NCBI RefSeq assembly: GCF_027172205.1
Contig: NC_070612.1
Location: 31,025,183 to 31,089,182 of the forward strand
Direction of reading: 5' to 3'
Source of the DNA: Podarcis raffonei
Taxonomy: Eukaryota > Chordata > Lepidosauria > Squamata > Lacertidae
Length of the DNA stretch: 64,000 nucleotides
Position numbers and translations under genes: made by a program
Shown here: in pieces, positions 26,009 through 37,834 of the stretch
Layout: each line of letters starts with the position of its first letter
Numbering within the stretch: the stretch's first letter is position 1
Notes under the pieces: generated by a model
What the model was told of the DNA's origin: nothing
Seen by the model: the letters and a program-made list of their open reading frames with translations, nothing else
The model's database searches: none

Positions 26009-26210
26009 CATGGGTAGGCAAACTAAGGCTCGGGAGCCGGATCCGGCCCAATTGCCTGCTAAATCCAGCCCACGGACGGTCCAGGAATCAGCGTGGGTTA
26101 TTTGTGGGGCATAGGAATTTGTTCATTCCCCCCCCCCATATAGTCCAGCCCCCCACAAGGTCTAAGGCACAGTGGAGCGGCCCCCTGCTGAAAAAGTTTG
26201 CTGACCCCTG
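26009..26210. mobile_element. hAT MITE with exact 8-bp target duplication
   Basis: The ends CATGGGTAGGCAAACT and AGTTTGCTGACCCCTG are imperfect inverted repeats. ATATAGAC flanks the element exactly on both sides (26001-26008 and 26211-26218). The interior is GC-rich and non-coding. The terminal form is typical of hAT (Charlie-like) non-autonomous elements. Confidence 0.85.
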
Positions 26211-27381
26211 ATATAGACCGAAGGAAAGAAGTATTTAAATGTTATATTTAGCATACAGCTTATGACAATTTGTTGCTCTTAATTTTTGACACTTCACATT
26301 TTATAAAGTTCATATAATAAAATAAGAAGTAACATGATACAAATGACATCATGGTTCTTTCTTGATGTTGGAAACTAAAACCTAGATTTAAAAAATGAAC
26401 AAAGAAAACTTATAAAAATATAGTTCCTGTCAAACAATTTGCTAACACCACAATGAGCTCCGCAATACGTATTATAATATGTTTCTATTATAGACATTTT
26501 ATGGGATGTAAAAACATATTTCAGAATAAAGATTGAACAGGGTTATATTTTCAGCAAAGAAGAAAACTGTTTCAGTGCCTCTTATTTTTATTAGAAAAAT
26601 ATTTTGTAAAATCAGTACAAAAGATTAGAAGTTGATTGCCAACAGCTGAAATTTTCTTTAAAGATCAGGATAATAGAGTATATAAATACTAATGTTTAAA
26701 ACATGCAAACGTTTGCCATAAGGCACAGTGTAGACAGGCACACAATGTTTACCAAAGGATTTCCCCCTCCTGTTCAGGTGGGAACAGATGTTTCTATTTA
26801 CAGATAGTCACCTTTATCCAGCAGCAGCAATTTATGCACTGAACACAATCTCCAACATATGGATCTGCTGTTACATTGGATAGTAAGCTGTTGTGTGGGC
26901 AATGAAAAATTGAATGAACCCCCCTTTCCACCTGAGATTATTAGTTCTATCAGCAGTTCAGTGCTAAATATTTGGCAAGGATACATTTCACCAAGAAAAA
27001 GATTTATCAGCACCAATTTTCAAACCAAAAAACAAACCTCAAAGTGAAAACATTGCTTCATTTGCAGTAGCACTCCTGTTTTATGTCATACCTAGCTTGT
27101 TTGACTATAAACCTTTTTATCAGGCTGTAGCCACCTCCTTTCCCAAAGGTAAGGAAACTAATCCCCTTCTTCTACAATTAAGCACAAACAATATAATATT
27201 TTGGGGAAAAGAAATGACTAATGTCTGAACAAGAGGTTATGGTACACTCAAAATGCATTAGACATGCCATTCAATTGCTGTACTTTTTTCAAATAAAACT
27301 ATTTTCTTTAGCTTCCTTTGCGGTTCATCTGCTTTTTAGGCAGTATGCAGGTGCCCTTCTTCAGCTTCCTCCTTTCATATA

Positions 27382-27607
27382 CAGTGGTTCCTCGGGTTAA
27401 GTACTTAATTCGTTCCGGAGGTCTGTTCTTAACCTGAAACTGTTCTTAACCTGAAGCACCACATTAGCCAATTGGGCCTCCCGCTGCTGCCGTGCCACCG
27501 CCACGTGATTTCTGTTCTCATCCTGAAGCAAAGTTCTTAACCCGAGGTAATATTTCTGGGTTAGTGGAGTCTGTAACCTGAAGCGTATGTAACCCGAGGT
27601 ACCACTG
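27382..27607. mobile_element. Tc1/mariner-like MITE copy 1 (CAGTGGTACCTCGGG family)
   Basis: Terminal inverted repeats CAGTGGTTCCTCGGGTTAAG and AACCCGAGGTACCACTG, flanked by TA on both sides. It shares its whole interior (the CCTGAAGCACCAC block, the GGGCCTCCCGCTGC block and TTCTCATCCTGAAGCAAAG) with copies at 28061, 42125, 49355, 52088 and 58504. The shared peptide seen in translations of these copies is a repeat artefact, not a host gene. Confidence 0.85.
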
Positions 27608-27721
27608 TATTTTGCATCACGTCCATAAGGGCAGTCGTCACTATAAAACTCATTTTTGTCCTTGAGTGAGAGAACTTGAGAGCTGCGCATAGCAGAGAAC
27701 AGTGCTTTCTGAATTTAAACA

Positions 27722-27868
27722 TCATAAAATTGTAGATTTGGAAGGGACCACGAAAGTCATCTAGTCCAATCCTCTGCAATGCAAGAATCTTTTGCCCATG
27801 CTCAGGGTCAAACCCATAACCCCGAGATGAAGAGTCTCGTGCTCTACCGACTGAGGTATCCCAGCAGT
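27722..27868 (-). mobile_element. tRNA-derived SINE (GAGTTGGAAGGGACC family), copy 1
   Basis: Read on the minus strand it has a tRNA-like head (GATACCTCAGTCGGTAGAGC, then a B-box-like GGGTTTGACC) and a body ending in GGTCCCTTCCAAATCTAC. Other copies lie at 33700, 58122 and 59315. Confidence 0.7.
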
Positions 27869-28060
27869 CATTCATAAATTTTTGAAGGTTGTGGCACAAT
27901 TAGACAGGGGTTTGATCCATCAACATTACTAATACAAATTGATTATTTTGCTGCAAGGCAAAAGTAGGCCCTTGAATGACTGCTTCAGTTATTTAAACGT
28001 TCCGTGATTAAGAGCTACAGAGAAAGTTTCTGAATAAGGTAGTAGACAGAAAAGTTAGTA

Positions 28061-28286
28061 CAGTGGTACCTCGGGTTAAGTACGTAATTCGTTCCGGAGG
28101 TCCGTTCTTAACCTGAAACAGTTCCTAACCTGAAGCACCACTTTAGCTAACGGGGCCTCCCGCTGCAGCTGCACCGCCGGAGCACGATTTCTGTTCTCAT
28201 CCTGAAGCAAAGTTCTTAACCTGAGGTACTATTTCTGGGTTAGCAGAGTCTGTAACCTGAAGTGTCGGTAACCTGAGGTACCACTG
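28061..28286. mobile_element. Tc1/mariner-like MITE copy 2
   Basis: Ends CAGTGGTACCTCGGGTTAAG and TAACCTGAGGTACCACTG, flanked by TA (28059-28060 and 28287-28288). Same interior and same orientation as copy 1, about 450 bases away. Confidence 0.9.
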
Positions 28287-28975
28287 TATTTTTAAATAGG
28301 AAAAAATGTATTTACTGGTTTGTGAAACTGACCCAAAGAATTGTAACAACAGAAAGAACTGGGCAAGGGGCAGGAACTGCTTAAACATGGAACCTGGCAA
28401 GCAGAACTTTGGGCAACAGGTTTCTGTTTCCAAATCCCATTGTACAAAAATGGTGCTCAACACAAAGGAATGAAAATTTATCTACTTAGCACTTGGTGCT
28501 GAATATGGGAGTTCCCAACACTTCACTGGGAACCATGTTCACAGAGAACTGGGAAATCAGCACTCTTAGCCTTAAGAGCATTACTTACTTGGGAAGTAAG
28601 AGTGACTCTTCAGCCTTTCAAAGAGGGAATCAGCCTGACAGTACTGATAATTTGTTGGGCAGTTAGGAATGTGTGTGTTATGTGCACACACCAGCAAGCA
28701 GGCAGGCTGTTACATAAACCTAATTATCACAATCGTACTTTCAGACACAACAGATTCACATTTACAAGAAACCAACATCCAAACTAAAAGCAAAAAAATA
28801 ATCAAGCAGCAAAAGGAAACACTCAAATTAAATTGCATTTATATATGATCAAGGAACAGGAACATAAAAGTACAAAATTTACATAAATGAAGTAAAAGCT
28901 TAAAATTTGTTCAAGATAACGGCCTGTCTCACACACAATGCTAAAATATGTGGGGAAAAGGAAGGAGTCCAAGTA

Positions 28976-29222
28976 CAGTGGAACCTCGGGTTGCAAACGT
29001 GATCCATGCAGGAGGCATGTTCACAACCCGCAGCGTTCACAACCCGCAGCGCCGCGTCTGCGCGTGACGTGATTCGGCACTTCTGCACATGTGTAAAGCG
29101 TGATTTAGTGGTTCTGCACGAGCGCCGAAACACAGAAGTAACGTTCCGGTACTTCTGGGTTTGGCGCGTCCGTAACCTGAAAACGCGCAACCCACTGCAT
29201 TCACAACCCAAAGTATGACTAA
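28976..29222. mobile_element. Diverged TA-flanked MITE, CpG-rich subfamily
   Basis: The left end CAGTGGAACCTCGGGTTGCA follows TA at 28974-28975. The interior repeats CACAACCCGCAGCG motifs and ends with a degraded inverted repeat (CACAACCCAAAGTATGACT). The right border is approximate. It belongs with the CAGTGGTACC elements by its ends but differs inside. Confidence 0.6.
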
Positions 29223-29713
29223 AGCCTTGGGTTTAAGCACTCATTCTTCCCTTCCCTTCCTATGGGGCTAAAAGAAGGAATATATGCTAGCATGTACTTT
29301 TCATTTCCATTAACCCAGACTTCTTGTTAATAGCAAATTAAAAACTTGTTTAAAATGCTGGTTAGTTAAACAAGCCAGCTTCATAATGGTTTGAAGATGG
29401 CTTGTTTCAAAAACTTATCATAGTTTTAATCCACAGTCTCTGATTCTCAATAGCAAACGCAGATTAGCTGGAAACCAAAGTCCCCTCAGCTGCATGAGGG
29501 GAGGGGAGAGGCACAGAAAGCCAAGGCTTTGCTCAATCTTGTTCCAGCTTGTGCAAATAGCAGTAAACCATGGTTTAGCATTATGTGCCAGTCAGCCCAG
29601 TAATAAAATTTCACAAGATTTAAAAATTCATTTCACAGCAGAATGTTTATACAGTTATGGCAATAAATAAATATAAAAAACCACTGAACTAAAACCTTGT
29701 AAATAAAGTCCCC

Positions 29714-32700
29714 CTAAGCATTCCAATTCATAACTTTGTCATAATCTTGAATTCTCTGTTTTATGTGAGAAAGCTTTTTCTTTAGATATTCACAACGTTC
29801 TTTTTTCTCAAGAAATGTGGGATCCTGCAATACAGAGAATAAACAGATCAGTAATTTATTTTGTGGAAGCCTGCAGAGGTAGGTGGGTCAAGTCACAAAG
29901 GGTAATTTCAATAAATCTCATTAAGTGTTATATTGTTTTGCTGGGTTTCTTTTATATTTTGTCAGCAAACCTTAACATTTGAGATGGGGAAGCAATACAT
30001 TTAAATGTATACATGCAATGAATATTTTTTTAAAAAATAATCCAATGCCAGAATAATGAAAACTTAAATCTAGGGCAAGTTCTTATCCTGGAAGGTCATG
30101 TTAACCACATTGTGGATGGAAACTAGTATTTGAATGGAAACCCACTAGTTATGCATTTCAGCCTTATCAATGGAACTGCCTGCAAGAACTGATACCACGC
30201 CCTTTTCTGATGCCCCTTCTTCAAATTCTCTCTCAAAATCCACCTTTTATGTGAAGACTTTTAAGCAAAGTCCTCATCTCCAACCCAAACAAAGCTGAAG
30301 TACGTGCAACTAATATGGACACATGGTCTTCCTGTTGACCCTCCCCTTCATTCTTATTCCCTACCTCTCTGCCCTTTGCCTTCTTTGTGCCACAATTTAC
30401 TATGTAAATCAACTCAGGACAGGGGTATTTTTGTTACTGCTCTGTTAAAACATTATGCACATTGACAATCAGTAATTACATAAATAAGTAGATATGAGAA
30501 CTCACATTCTTTTTCTTTCTATACTGTTGCAAAACATTTGCAATTCTGTCATGTTCCTGTAGAGGGGGAAAAACAGCATTTCAAAATATCCTGTCTATTA
30601 TATCCACAAATAATATATTAATTTTCTTCTGTCCTAATATTTTTTTATGTAACCATAGTACAAGTTCAGAGTACCATTCCTAGAGAGGTCATCTGCTTTG
30701 CTAGGTTGAAACTGCAGGAGCTGAACAACAGCAAAACTCTATTACAACTAAACTATATTAATCCTGAATATTGCTACTTTAGTTCAAAAATTGGTGGTCC
30801 TTCTGGTTTTGAAGGGAATGGGAGAAAAGGGAGCATGTGGTGGTTAGGTAAATGTAAAGGGACCCCTGACCATTAGGCCCAGTCGTGACTGACTCTGGGA
30901 TTGCGGCGCTCATCTCACTTTATTGGCCAAGGGAGCCGGCGTACAGCTTCCGGGTCATGTGGCGAGCATGACTAAGCCTCTTCTGGTGAACCAGAGCAGC
31001 ACACGGAAACGCCGTTTACCTTCCCGCCGGAGTGGTACCTATTTATCTACTTGCACTTTGACGTGCTTTCAAACTGCTAGGTTGGCAGAAGCAGGGACCA
31101 AGCAACGGGAGCTCACCCCATCACGGGGATTCGAACCGCCGACCTTCTGATCGGCAAGTCCTAGGCTCTATGGTTTAACCCACAGCGCCACCCGCGTCCC
31201 ATGTGGTGGTTACTAGTAATCTAATAATTTCGCAGCTAGGCGAATGACAGTAAACTACCAAGTACTTTTCTGCTGCTACCTCAAGCAACAATTTTCTGCA
31301 GCAACCAAACTAAAATGTCTTTGGCTTGCTAAATGTAAAGGATAATGGTGATCCAATGTCTAGGTTGCCATGTGACTCCAGCCAAAACCGCTTATAAATG
31401 CAAATTTTAAATCCATGCTCAATTAAGTACTTACAAGAGTGTTTCCAGGCTGCTGAGGAAGCTTCTGCATCAACGCATCTAGCTCATCAAATTTCTTTAA
31501 GACTGCATGAACCTCAGCAGAAAGCTCTTTATATTCAGAAAACTGATCATTAAACACAGCTTTATATCGGTCTCTTTCCTCATCTGAACGAATTGCTGGG
31601 TATTTCCTGTAAGAAACTATAATTAGTCCTACAGGATCAACCATCTATGTAAGCTTCAAATGTATGCATTATGGATTTTTGAAAAGAAAAAAAAAACCTT
31701 GTAAAAGTGTATTGCCACATGAAAATTGTGACTCAAATTAGAAAAGACTTCAACAATCTTAGATTACCTCCCACCCTCTGTAGAGTACAACTTGGTTTAT
31801 TTAGTCAAATCACCTGGACTGTTTCCCAAACAATTTCATTGGTTATAACCTGGATGGCAGGCTAATTGCAGACTCTGCTTTAGAAGAAGAAGTTTGGGTT
31901 TGGCAATATGTCAACAATAAAATTGTTATTGGCACTTGATACTAAGTGATTCAAACTCAAAAGTTTAAAGAGAACATTTTTTTAATTAACAGAAATCAAT
32001 ATGGGAAGTCTCCTTTGCATGATGTAATATGAAATGCTTTATAGCTAAAAACTATGCACTCAAAATCAATATCTGCAAGAACAGAATGGAACCACTGCTG
32101 TGCAAGGCATTGATTTCCTGATACAGTTCTAATATGAAAATATAATTAGGTGGTTAAAAGTCAGCAATAATATAGAAACAAACCTTTTCCCACCAAACAC
32201 AAAGTCACCTAATTTAAGCCATGGTTAAACCAAAAAGCCCCTCATTATTCATGGTTTCCTGTTTAATCCAAACTGGAAAATGATGATTACCAGCTTCAGA
32301 ACAAACCATGTTATCACACCAACTTCAAACCAATGTTTAATATCCTGACTTGTTCCAAAGCAAGTAAATGTAATTCCCTAGTTTGGATGAAATGAGAAAT
32401 TATGACTAGCTGAAGACTCCCTGGTTTGTTTGCTAATGCTGTGAAGGCAGGAGCAAAAGCTCACATCTCAATTCATTCATATATTATTAAGCTAAGATGT
32501 GATCATCTGTAGTCGGTCATTGGGATTTATGACTCCAAGAGAAAGCTTCAAAAGGAAGGTTGCAGAGAGACTCACGCTAAGTAGTCTGGCATCACTATAG
32601 GTTTAGGAATATGTCCTGCAGGTATATGGCCATTGAGTAGTTCAGGTTTCAGTTCCACAGACTTGAAGTTCTTTGCGTTTGTTGCTACTTTGGGACTGCC

Positions 32701-35700
32701 ATCTTCATACTATGTAAAATGGATATTATCAGTCAATAACAGTCAGTAAATCCACTTTAAACAGCACTAATTTAGCATGGAGTAGAGTGATCAGACATAA
32801 GAGTGCAATTCTATCACATACACCTCACCCCCAGGTTGATGGGAGAGGATTATGATAGTTGCCTCTCTGGTGGCCCCTGTTGTCAGTGTGTCTCAACCTT
32901 TACCTATTTTATCCGAATTCTTGTTGAAACTAAAGTAGTTCAGGCCCTGAAAGTACTCAGCATTTGAATATAGAAAAAAAAAGTGTTGTTCTTACCATCC
33001 TTTTTGGTGCAAAAGATTGCGTCGTTATCATCTAATAAAAAACCAAAAACATCATCATTAAGTGTGCAAATGTAGACAATAAAAGCCTTAACACGCAGAC
33101 ATCTGGGGTGAAAAAAAACAGCAAAAAGAGATTGCGCTTCTTCCTAAATCCAACCAGTGGAAAGAGGTGCAAACTGTTTCTATCCTTCCTTGGAACCTCA
33201 CTGGTAGTGTCTGCTAATATAGTTCCTCTTCATCTTTCTTTGAAAATGTCCCAGCTATTCTGGATTTTCAGGAAAAATGAAGGAGAAGAAGCTCTGTCCT
33301 GCTCTTCTTTCCCCTTCTGACAGAATTAGGGAAGAGGAAAGGACCAAAAGATTCCCCTGTCTGTTTTTGGTGCTAGGCCATCTGGAAGCAGCAATGGTAT
33401 ATTTTGACTCTCCTTTGAAAGTAGGAAGCAGAGAAACTTGGGAGGAGGTGCTCTCAGATCCTGGAATGTTGCAAGGCAGCAAAGTTTAATCTCTGGTCAA
33501 AAGCACCGATATATGTCTCCACAAGACAATGTAGTATCAGTGTAGTTAACACTGCTGAAGGTATGCTAACAAGTATTGTTTTTGATTAGGTGCATACGCA
33601 AGCAAACTCCACCTATTATACTGACATTATGTGGTCCCATACACAGAACCCCAACAAAGTATATATTACTTGAACTCAATTCTGTTTAGGCGAAATTCTT
33701 CATAGACTCACAGAATTGTAGAGTTGGGAGGGTCATCTAGTCCAGCCCCCTGCAATGCAGGAATCTTTTTGCCTGTGGGGCATAAACCTACAACCCTGAG
33801 ATTAAGAGTCTCATGTTCTACCAAGTGAGGCTCATCCTTGCATGAACAATGTTCATTTCAGAATTATATGCAAAAAGTTGCACATAGTTAATATTAAGAT
33901 AATCTATAAAACTCCAAAGGCCTCAAATCAGGTCCTTAGTTTAGTGATGCAACTGTTACAGAAGCAAGTACAACAGTAAGGAGACATAACATCTACATAG
34001 TGGGCTCGTTCAGATGTATTTATCTTAGCTGATTAAGCCAAATTCTGCACAAGCCTTGTGCCTAGGTGCTCTGTTTCATGTTGCCCCTTCCTTCCTCCTT
34101 TTTTTGGCATGCCATAATTCAACAATCAACTTGTTTTTATTATTGCTTGTAAGCCGCTCTGAGCCTGGCCTTGGCTGGGGAGGGCGGGGTATAAATAAAA
34201 ATTATTATTATTATTATTATTATTAACAATCCCTGGATTAGTGAAATATGGTTTCCTTTGCTTTCCAATAGTTGCTGAGATTAGAAGCAGGCAGATTATT
34301 TCAGTCCTGGTTATCGAAGTTTCCTGCTTGTACTGCAATGGGATTTTTTTGGTTAATAATTGTTTACTTACACAAAGGAGGGATGGGGTAGCAAGGGGAC
34401 AAAAGACACAAGCACATGGTTTTAGGACACCTTGGCTTTAGTAAATTGAGATTTATGTGTCTGATCCAGGCCAGTGAATAAATGACAGTAACTATTTTAC
34501 AAACTAAATGTATGGTAGGAACAACTGTTTTCTACAGAACTTACCTCTTGTTGCATAAGCTCTCGCTGTTTCCGTGCACTTTCATGCCTCCATAGTTTTA
34601 GGCAAACGATTGCGCCAACAAGATAGATTATCATTGTTACAAACAAGAAGATAATTGCAGCTGTCTGCCCCCCTTCTATACGGCAAAACATTGCGTTCAT
34701 TGGTGTATTAAATAATGGGTAGTAGCAAAGTCCTCCTCTGTTAGCATCGTTCACATAGACTATCGCAGCTGACATATACAAAATAAACAAGGCAACATTA
34801 ATTCCAAACTCGGTTAAAGGCCACCAGTGGGAATCTAGAAGAATTGTCCTGTAATACATGGACATACCAAGTACTAGAATTATAACAGTCACTATCCAAA
34901 CAAGTGCTGCAAGAACAAGAACGAAAGGGGTTTTAGGCCCACTGTAGTAATAGCCACCATACATGCTGCTTCCCCCTCCATATCCATACATGCTGCTTGC
35001 CCCATGTGGCTGAGAGTAGCCATACAAGTTGTACCACTCATTGTCCTTGTGAATGTAAGCTGTAACGCAGGCAAACACAGCTGCACCCAACAGCAGTTCG
35101 GCAACTCCCAGGATCCTGAGCAAGCCGGCCCAAGATTTCATGTAAGAGTATCTCAAATTAAAGGCTTCTACTTTCTCACTGTATGCTAGAACAGTTTGTG
35201 TGTGCCTGTCTAGGGAGCCGTAGGGATCTTGTGGAAGCATAGCTTCAGCTTCTTTCCGTGAATTGTAGGTTCCCCCCGATCCTCCATAAGGATACTGGTA
35301 TGAGCTTGGAACTGAAGTATGGCCTGGCTTCACCGGAGTAAGTGTTGGAGATGATGGTGGAGAGCATTCAGCTCCACCAGAAATCGCAGCTACTGGCTTA
35401 TTCCATTCAGGGCCGTCTCTTTTCCCTTTGAAGAAGTTTTTCCACGAGTCCGGAATGAATTTTCTCACTGGTTTAAGATCAGAGGCTCCAGCAGTTTCTT
35501 CGCTGTCACTTGGATAAAATTCAGGGCCAAAGGGTGGCTGTAGTGGAAGAGGTGGTGGCAAGGGATCTGTGTTAAGTATGTGTCCAGCATCTTGAAAATC
35601 CCTTTCAGCATCTTCTTCTGAAGAATAATCCACATTCACTTCATCATAATGGACTGACCGACTGTGTTGTCCTGGTCTGCGCTCTGACGATGCATTCCTT

Positions 35701-35708
35701 GAAGACAT
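29714..35708 (-). CDS. MARVELD2: Tricellulin (MARVEL domain-containing protein 2), complete coding region
   Basis: Tricellulin is a four-pass membrane protein that seals tricellular tight junctions. Coding exons: 35708-34545, 33031-32996, 32709-32576, 31606-31435, 30556-30506 and 29824-29714, with GT-AG borders, joining in frame to 555 codons (human 558). Exon 2 carries a proline-rich N-terminal region ([15 protein letters not shown]) and the whole MARVEL domain: TM1 after [14 protein letters not shown], a loop with [21 protein letters not shown]2, TM3 and TM4 ending in CLKLWRHE. The last exons encode the occludin/ELL coiled coil: [42 protein letters not shown] and [20 protein letters not shown], ending VMNWNA-stop. 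The start was chosen because it opens the frame next to an acceptor at 35723. The 12-codon exon at 32996-33031 ([10 protein letters not shown]) is poorly conserved against human. The gene lies next to its paralogue OCLN on the same strand. Confidence 0.97.
30848..31201 (-). mobile_element. Sauria-type SINE, full length, in a MARVELD2 intron
   Basis: Reading the minus strand: tRNA-like head starting GGGACGCGGGTGGCGCTGTG, B-box GGTTCGAATCC, the middle TAGATAAATAGGTACCACTC and the Bov-B-like end CCCTTTACATTTA. It is less diverged than the copy at 3959. Open frames across it are not genes. Confidence 0.9.
33700..33838 (-). mobile_element. tRNA-derived SINE (GAGTTGGAAGGGACC family), copy 2
   Basis: Plus-strand view shows AGAATTGTAGAGTTGGGAGG, CTGCAATGCAGGAATC and ATTAAGAGTCTCATGTTCTA, the reverse of the tRNA-like head. 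Located in the MARVELD2 intron between coding exons 2 and 3. Confidence 0.75.
34134..34226 (+). repeat. LINE 3'-tail remnant with ATT microsatellite
   Basis: GTAAGCCGCTCTGAGCCTGG and GGCGGGGTATAAATAAAAAT are typical of LINE/CR1-like tails and run into (ATT)n. In the first MARVELD2 coding intron. Confidence 0.6.
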
Positions 35709-36269
35709 TTGTGGTCCTTTCCCCTGTTTCAGAAATCAAAAGAGTGAAAAGATTCCTTTTCATTTCCTGGTTTCACATATACTGTGCTTGACAAAAGGAA
35801 AAGCAAACTGAATTCCTGCTTTGAGAGTCTGCAAAAAAAAACAACAACCCCAACATCTTCTAAAGTCCTTAAATCTTCTAAAGAAAACACAGCTGATATA
35901 TTTTTCTTCTTCTATCATTATAATTTAAAAAAACAAAACAAACCAAGCCATTTAATCAGTTTTTGACTGGACTTCTAAACCAAAACCAAGGCATGTGAAT
36001 CTATTAACAGAGTACCTTTGACTACATGAAGAATGCTAGCACTATACACAGGATTAAGAGTTAAGGCTTCCCGAGCAGAGGGCAAAACGTTAACTATACT
36101 CACAGTTCCACCATCTTACAGAAAATCATAAATATGTGTGCACAGGAAGCAGGAGTCACGCACATAACGGGTATCAGCGTCAAGCCACCTAAGAAAACAA
36201 TGGCTAGCTAGTCGGTTACACCATTACCCCACCCCTTTCCCTTGTTTTCCCTATACACAAGGAGGCCCA

Positions 36270-36960
36270 GCTTCGCCAGAAACTTCGGGCGTGCAGTCAA
36301 GAGAAAACTACGCCCCGCGTCTCTCACCTACATTTATGAGGGTCGCAGCCTTCAAGCTGCGCTTCCGCGATTCCAGCTCGGCGCCCACGTACCTGGGAGT
36401 AAGTCTCAGTGGCTTCACAAGGGGACTTCGTTCTGAGCAGCCAGATATTGGAGCGCACTGGACGCCTCTCAGAAATGGGAACTCCCGGGCTCTTCAAGTC
36501 CCGCTTTTCGCCCGGGCACTTTTCTCCCAAGGCTCAACCAACGACCACAGCACCTTCCTGCCGCCGCCTCACTCGCAACCACACCTCGCGGGCGCCCTGC
36601 GCTCCCACAACCACCGGGAGCGGAACCCAGAAGGCGCCTTTTTCTTTCTGGCGCAGCGCAGCCTCACCGCGCTCAGCCTTTCTCTACGCAGCTTTCCTGC
36701 CCCAGGAGAGACTTGCAAGCTGGCTTCAGGCGGGGAAGGAATGCGCAAAAATCCCGGGAATGACGAGGTTCCTTCTTCCGCCTTCCCGGCGAGGTTTCTT
36801 TCCCTCAGCGGCTCTGCCAAAGAGAACCGTCCCCTCCCGCGCGTCATGCGCTCATGTCCTCGTCGCGAATGAGGCGCAGCCTACCTGCCCGCCCGCTCCA
36901 GGTAGAGCGGCTCTCCTGCTAGGCTGCCCCCACCGGCTGAAAGGGTTGCTGCTTCCGCTT
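36270..36960 (-). promoter_or_regulatory. MARVELD2: MARVELD2 CpG-island promoter and probable non-coding first exon
   Basis: A GC- and CpG-rich block about 0.6-1.2 kb upstream of the start codon. The best minus-strand donor ends an exon at 36393 (CTCCCAG then GTACGT); another lies near 36330 (TGTAG then GTGAG). Either could splice to the acceptor at 35723. Long open frames crossing this block on both strands are a product of base composition. Confidence 0.6.
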
Positions 36961-37149
36961 GACGAAGATTTTGCTCCACGCGAGAGGCGCTTCCCCGCCC
37001 CCCAATCTTTTGTACCCCCCATCCACCGCGTGGAAGGTGTAGAGTGGGCCCTCAACTCAAGTCTCCAACCTGTTAACCCCTACAAAGTTGAAGTCAATTC
37101 ATTGACCAGCTGGGCGAATTTATGGGAGAGTAAATACCACAGTTTTGTT

Positions 37150-37834
37150 TAGACTTGCAGATTATGCAAGTGGGCAAAGAAGCAGGCACTGTATGGTGGG
37201 GGCAGGGAAATAGCCTTTTAAAGGTCCTTTGGGCCAGTTGCACTTTTTGGATGCAGTTGAAATGACTTGTGGCCCAAAGGCAAGTTTATCTAACACACGC
37301 TGTACCTGCTTCAGTTTTATAAACATCTAAAAATCACAAAGCATACAAGGAATTCAGAAATTTATTTACATCTTAAATAATACACAGCCCAGAACTTAAA
37401 CGCTTTGTACAGGTTTTCTATCACTGCAGGTAAGGGTTACTTTTGTGAAATTCTAACAAAACTATTGACAGGGTCCCTCCAAATATCTGTAAGAGGCATG
37501 TAAATCAGTGTATTTGTCCCATAATACTGATTTCCACACCACCTCTCGGACTGGGACCAAAATTTTGAACTGAAGTGCACACCATCGAAGCTTTACAGTG
37601 TAGAGTCAAATAGTACTGGCGAAATCCAGTACTCAGATATCTTGTGTATCATTTGTTTCTCTGGAAATGAAGCTGTGTGAAACTGTGGCAAAGTAATAAT
37701 AGCTCAAAGAAATAAGTTGAGGTTATCAGTAGTAGCACTCTCAGTACAGTTGGCTAAGACTGCTTATAAAATATTAAACCTAAAATTATTATGTTAAACA
37801 CTATCACAGCTTTGGGGTTGCCATTTCACACCGC
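37150..37834 (-). other. RAD17: RAD17 3' UTR and short gap to the MARVELD2 promoter
   Basis: Downstream of the RAD17 stop codon on the minus strand, an AATAAA lies near 37362-37373, giving a 3' UTR of about 470 bases. The rest is a short gap before the MARVELD2 CpG island. Poly(A) signal use is inferred. Confidence 0.45.

Larger units (their letters stand above)
16870..29713. other. Intergenic region between OCLN and MARVELD2, rich in repeats
   Basis: About 12.8 kb with no host gene recognised. It holds a foldback palindrome split by L1 (17245-18000), a probable LINE 3' UTR (19728-20405), a CR1-group LINE end (20580-21015), LINE tails near 21265 and 22245, a small MITE (23002-23120), an L2-group LINE split by a hAT-like element (23944-25553), a hAT MITE (26009-26210), three TA-flanked MITEs (27382-29222) and a SINE (27722-27868). 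Confidence 0.7.

Noticed and set aside
27397-27690. Recurring peptide RTLLQDENRN... also near 42036, 49349, 56442 and 58596
   Set aside because: It is the translation of the TA-flanked MITE interior, so repetition reflects the transposon, not a gene family.
27382-28286. CRISPR-like repeat array
   Set aside because: The similar blocks are two whole MITEs with TA duplications, in a vertebrate genome; there is no regular short repeat-spacer pattern.
30923-31150. 75-codon plus-strand open frame
   Set aside because: Lies wholly in a minus-strand Sauria SINE.
36291-37152. Long plus-strand open frames in the MARVELD2 CpG island
   Set aside because: They follow from GC-rich sequence lacking stops, overlap each other in different frames, and resemble no known protein.
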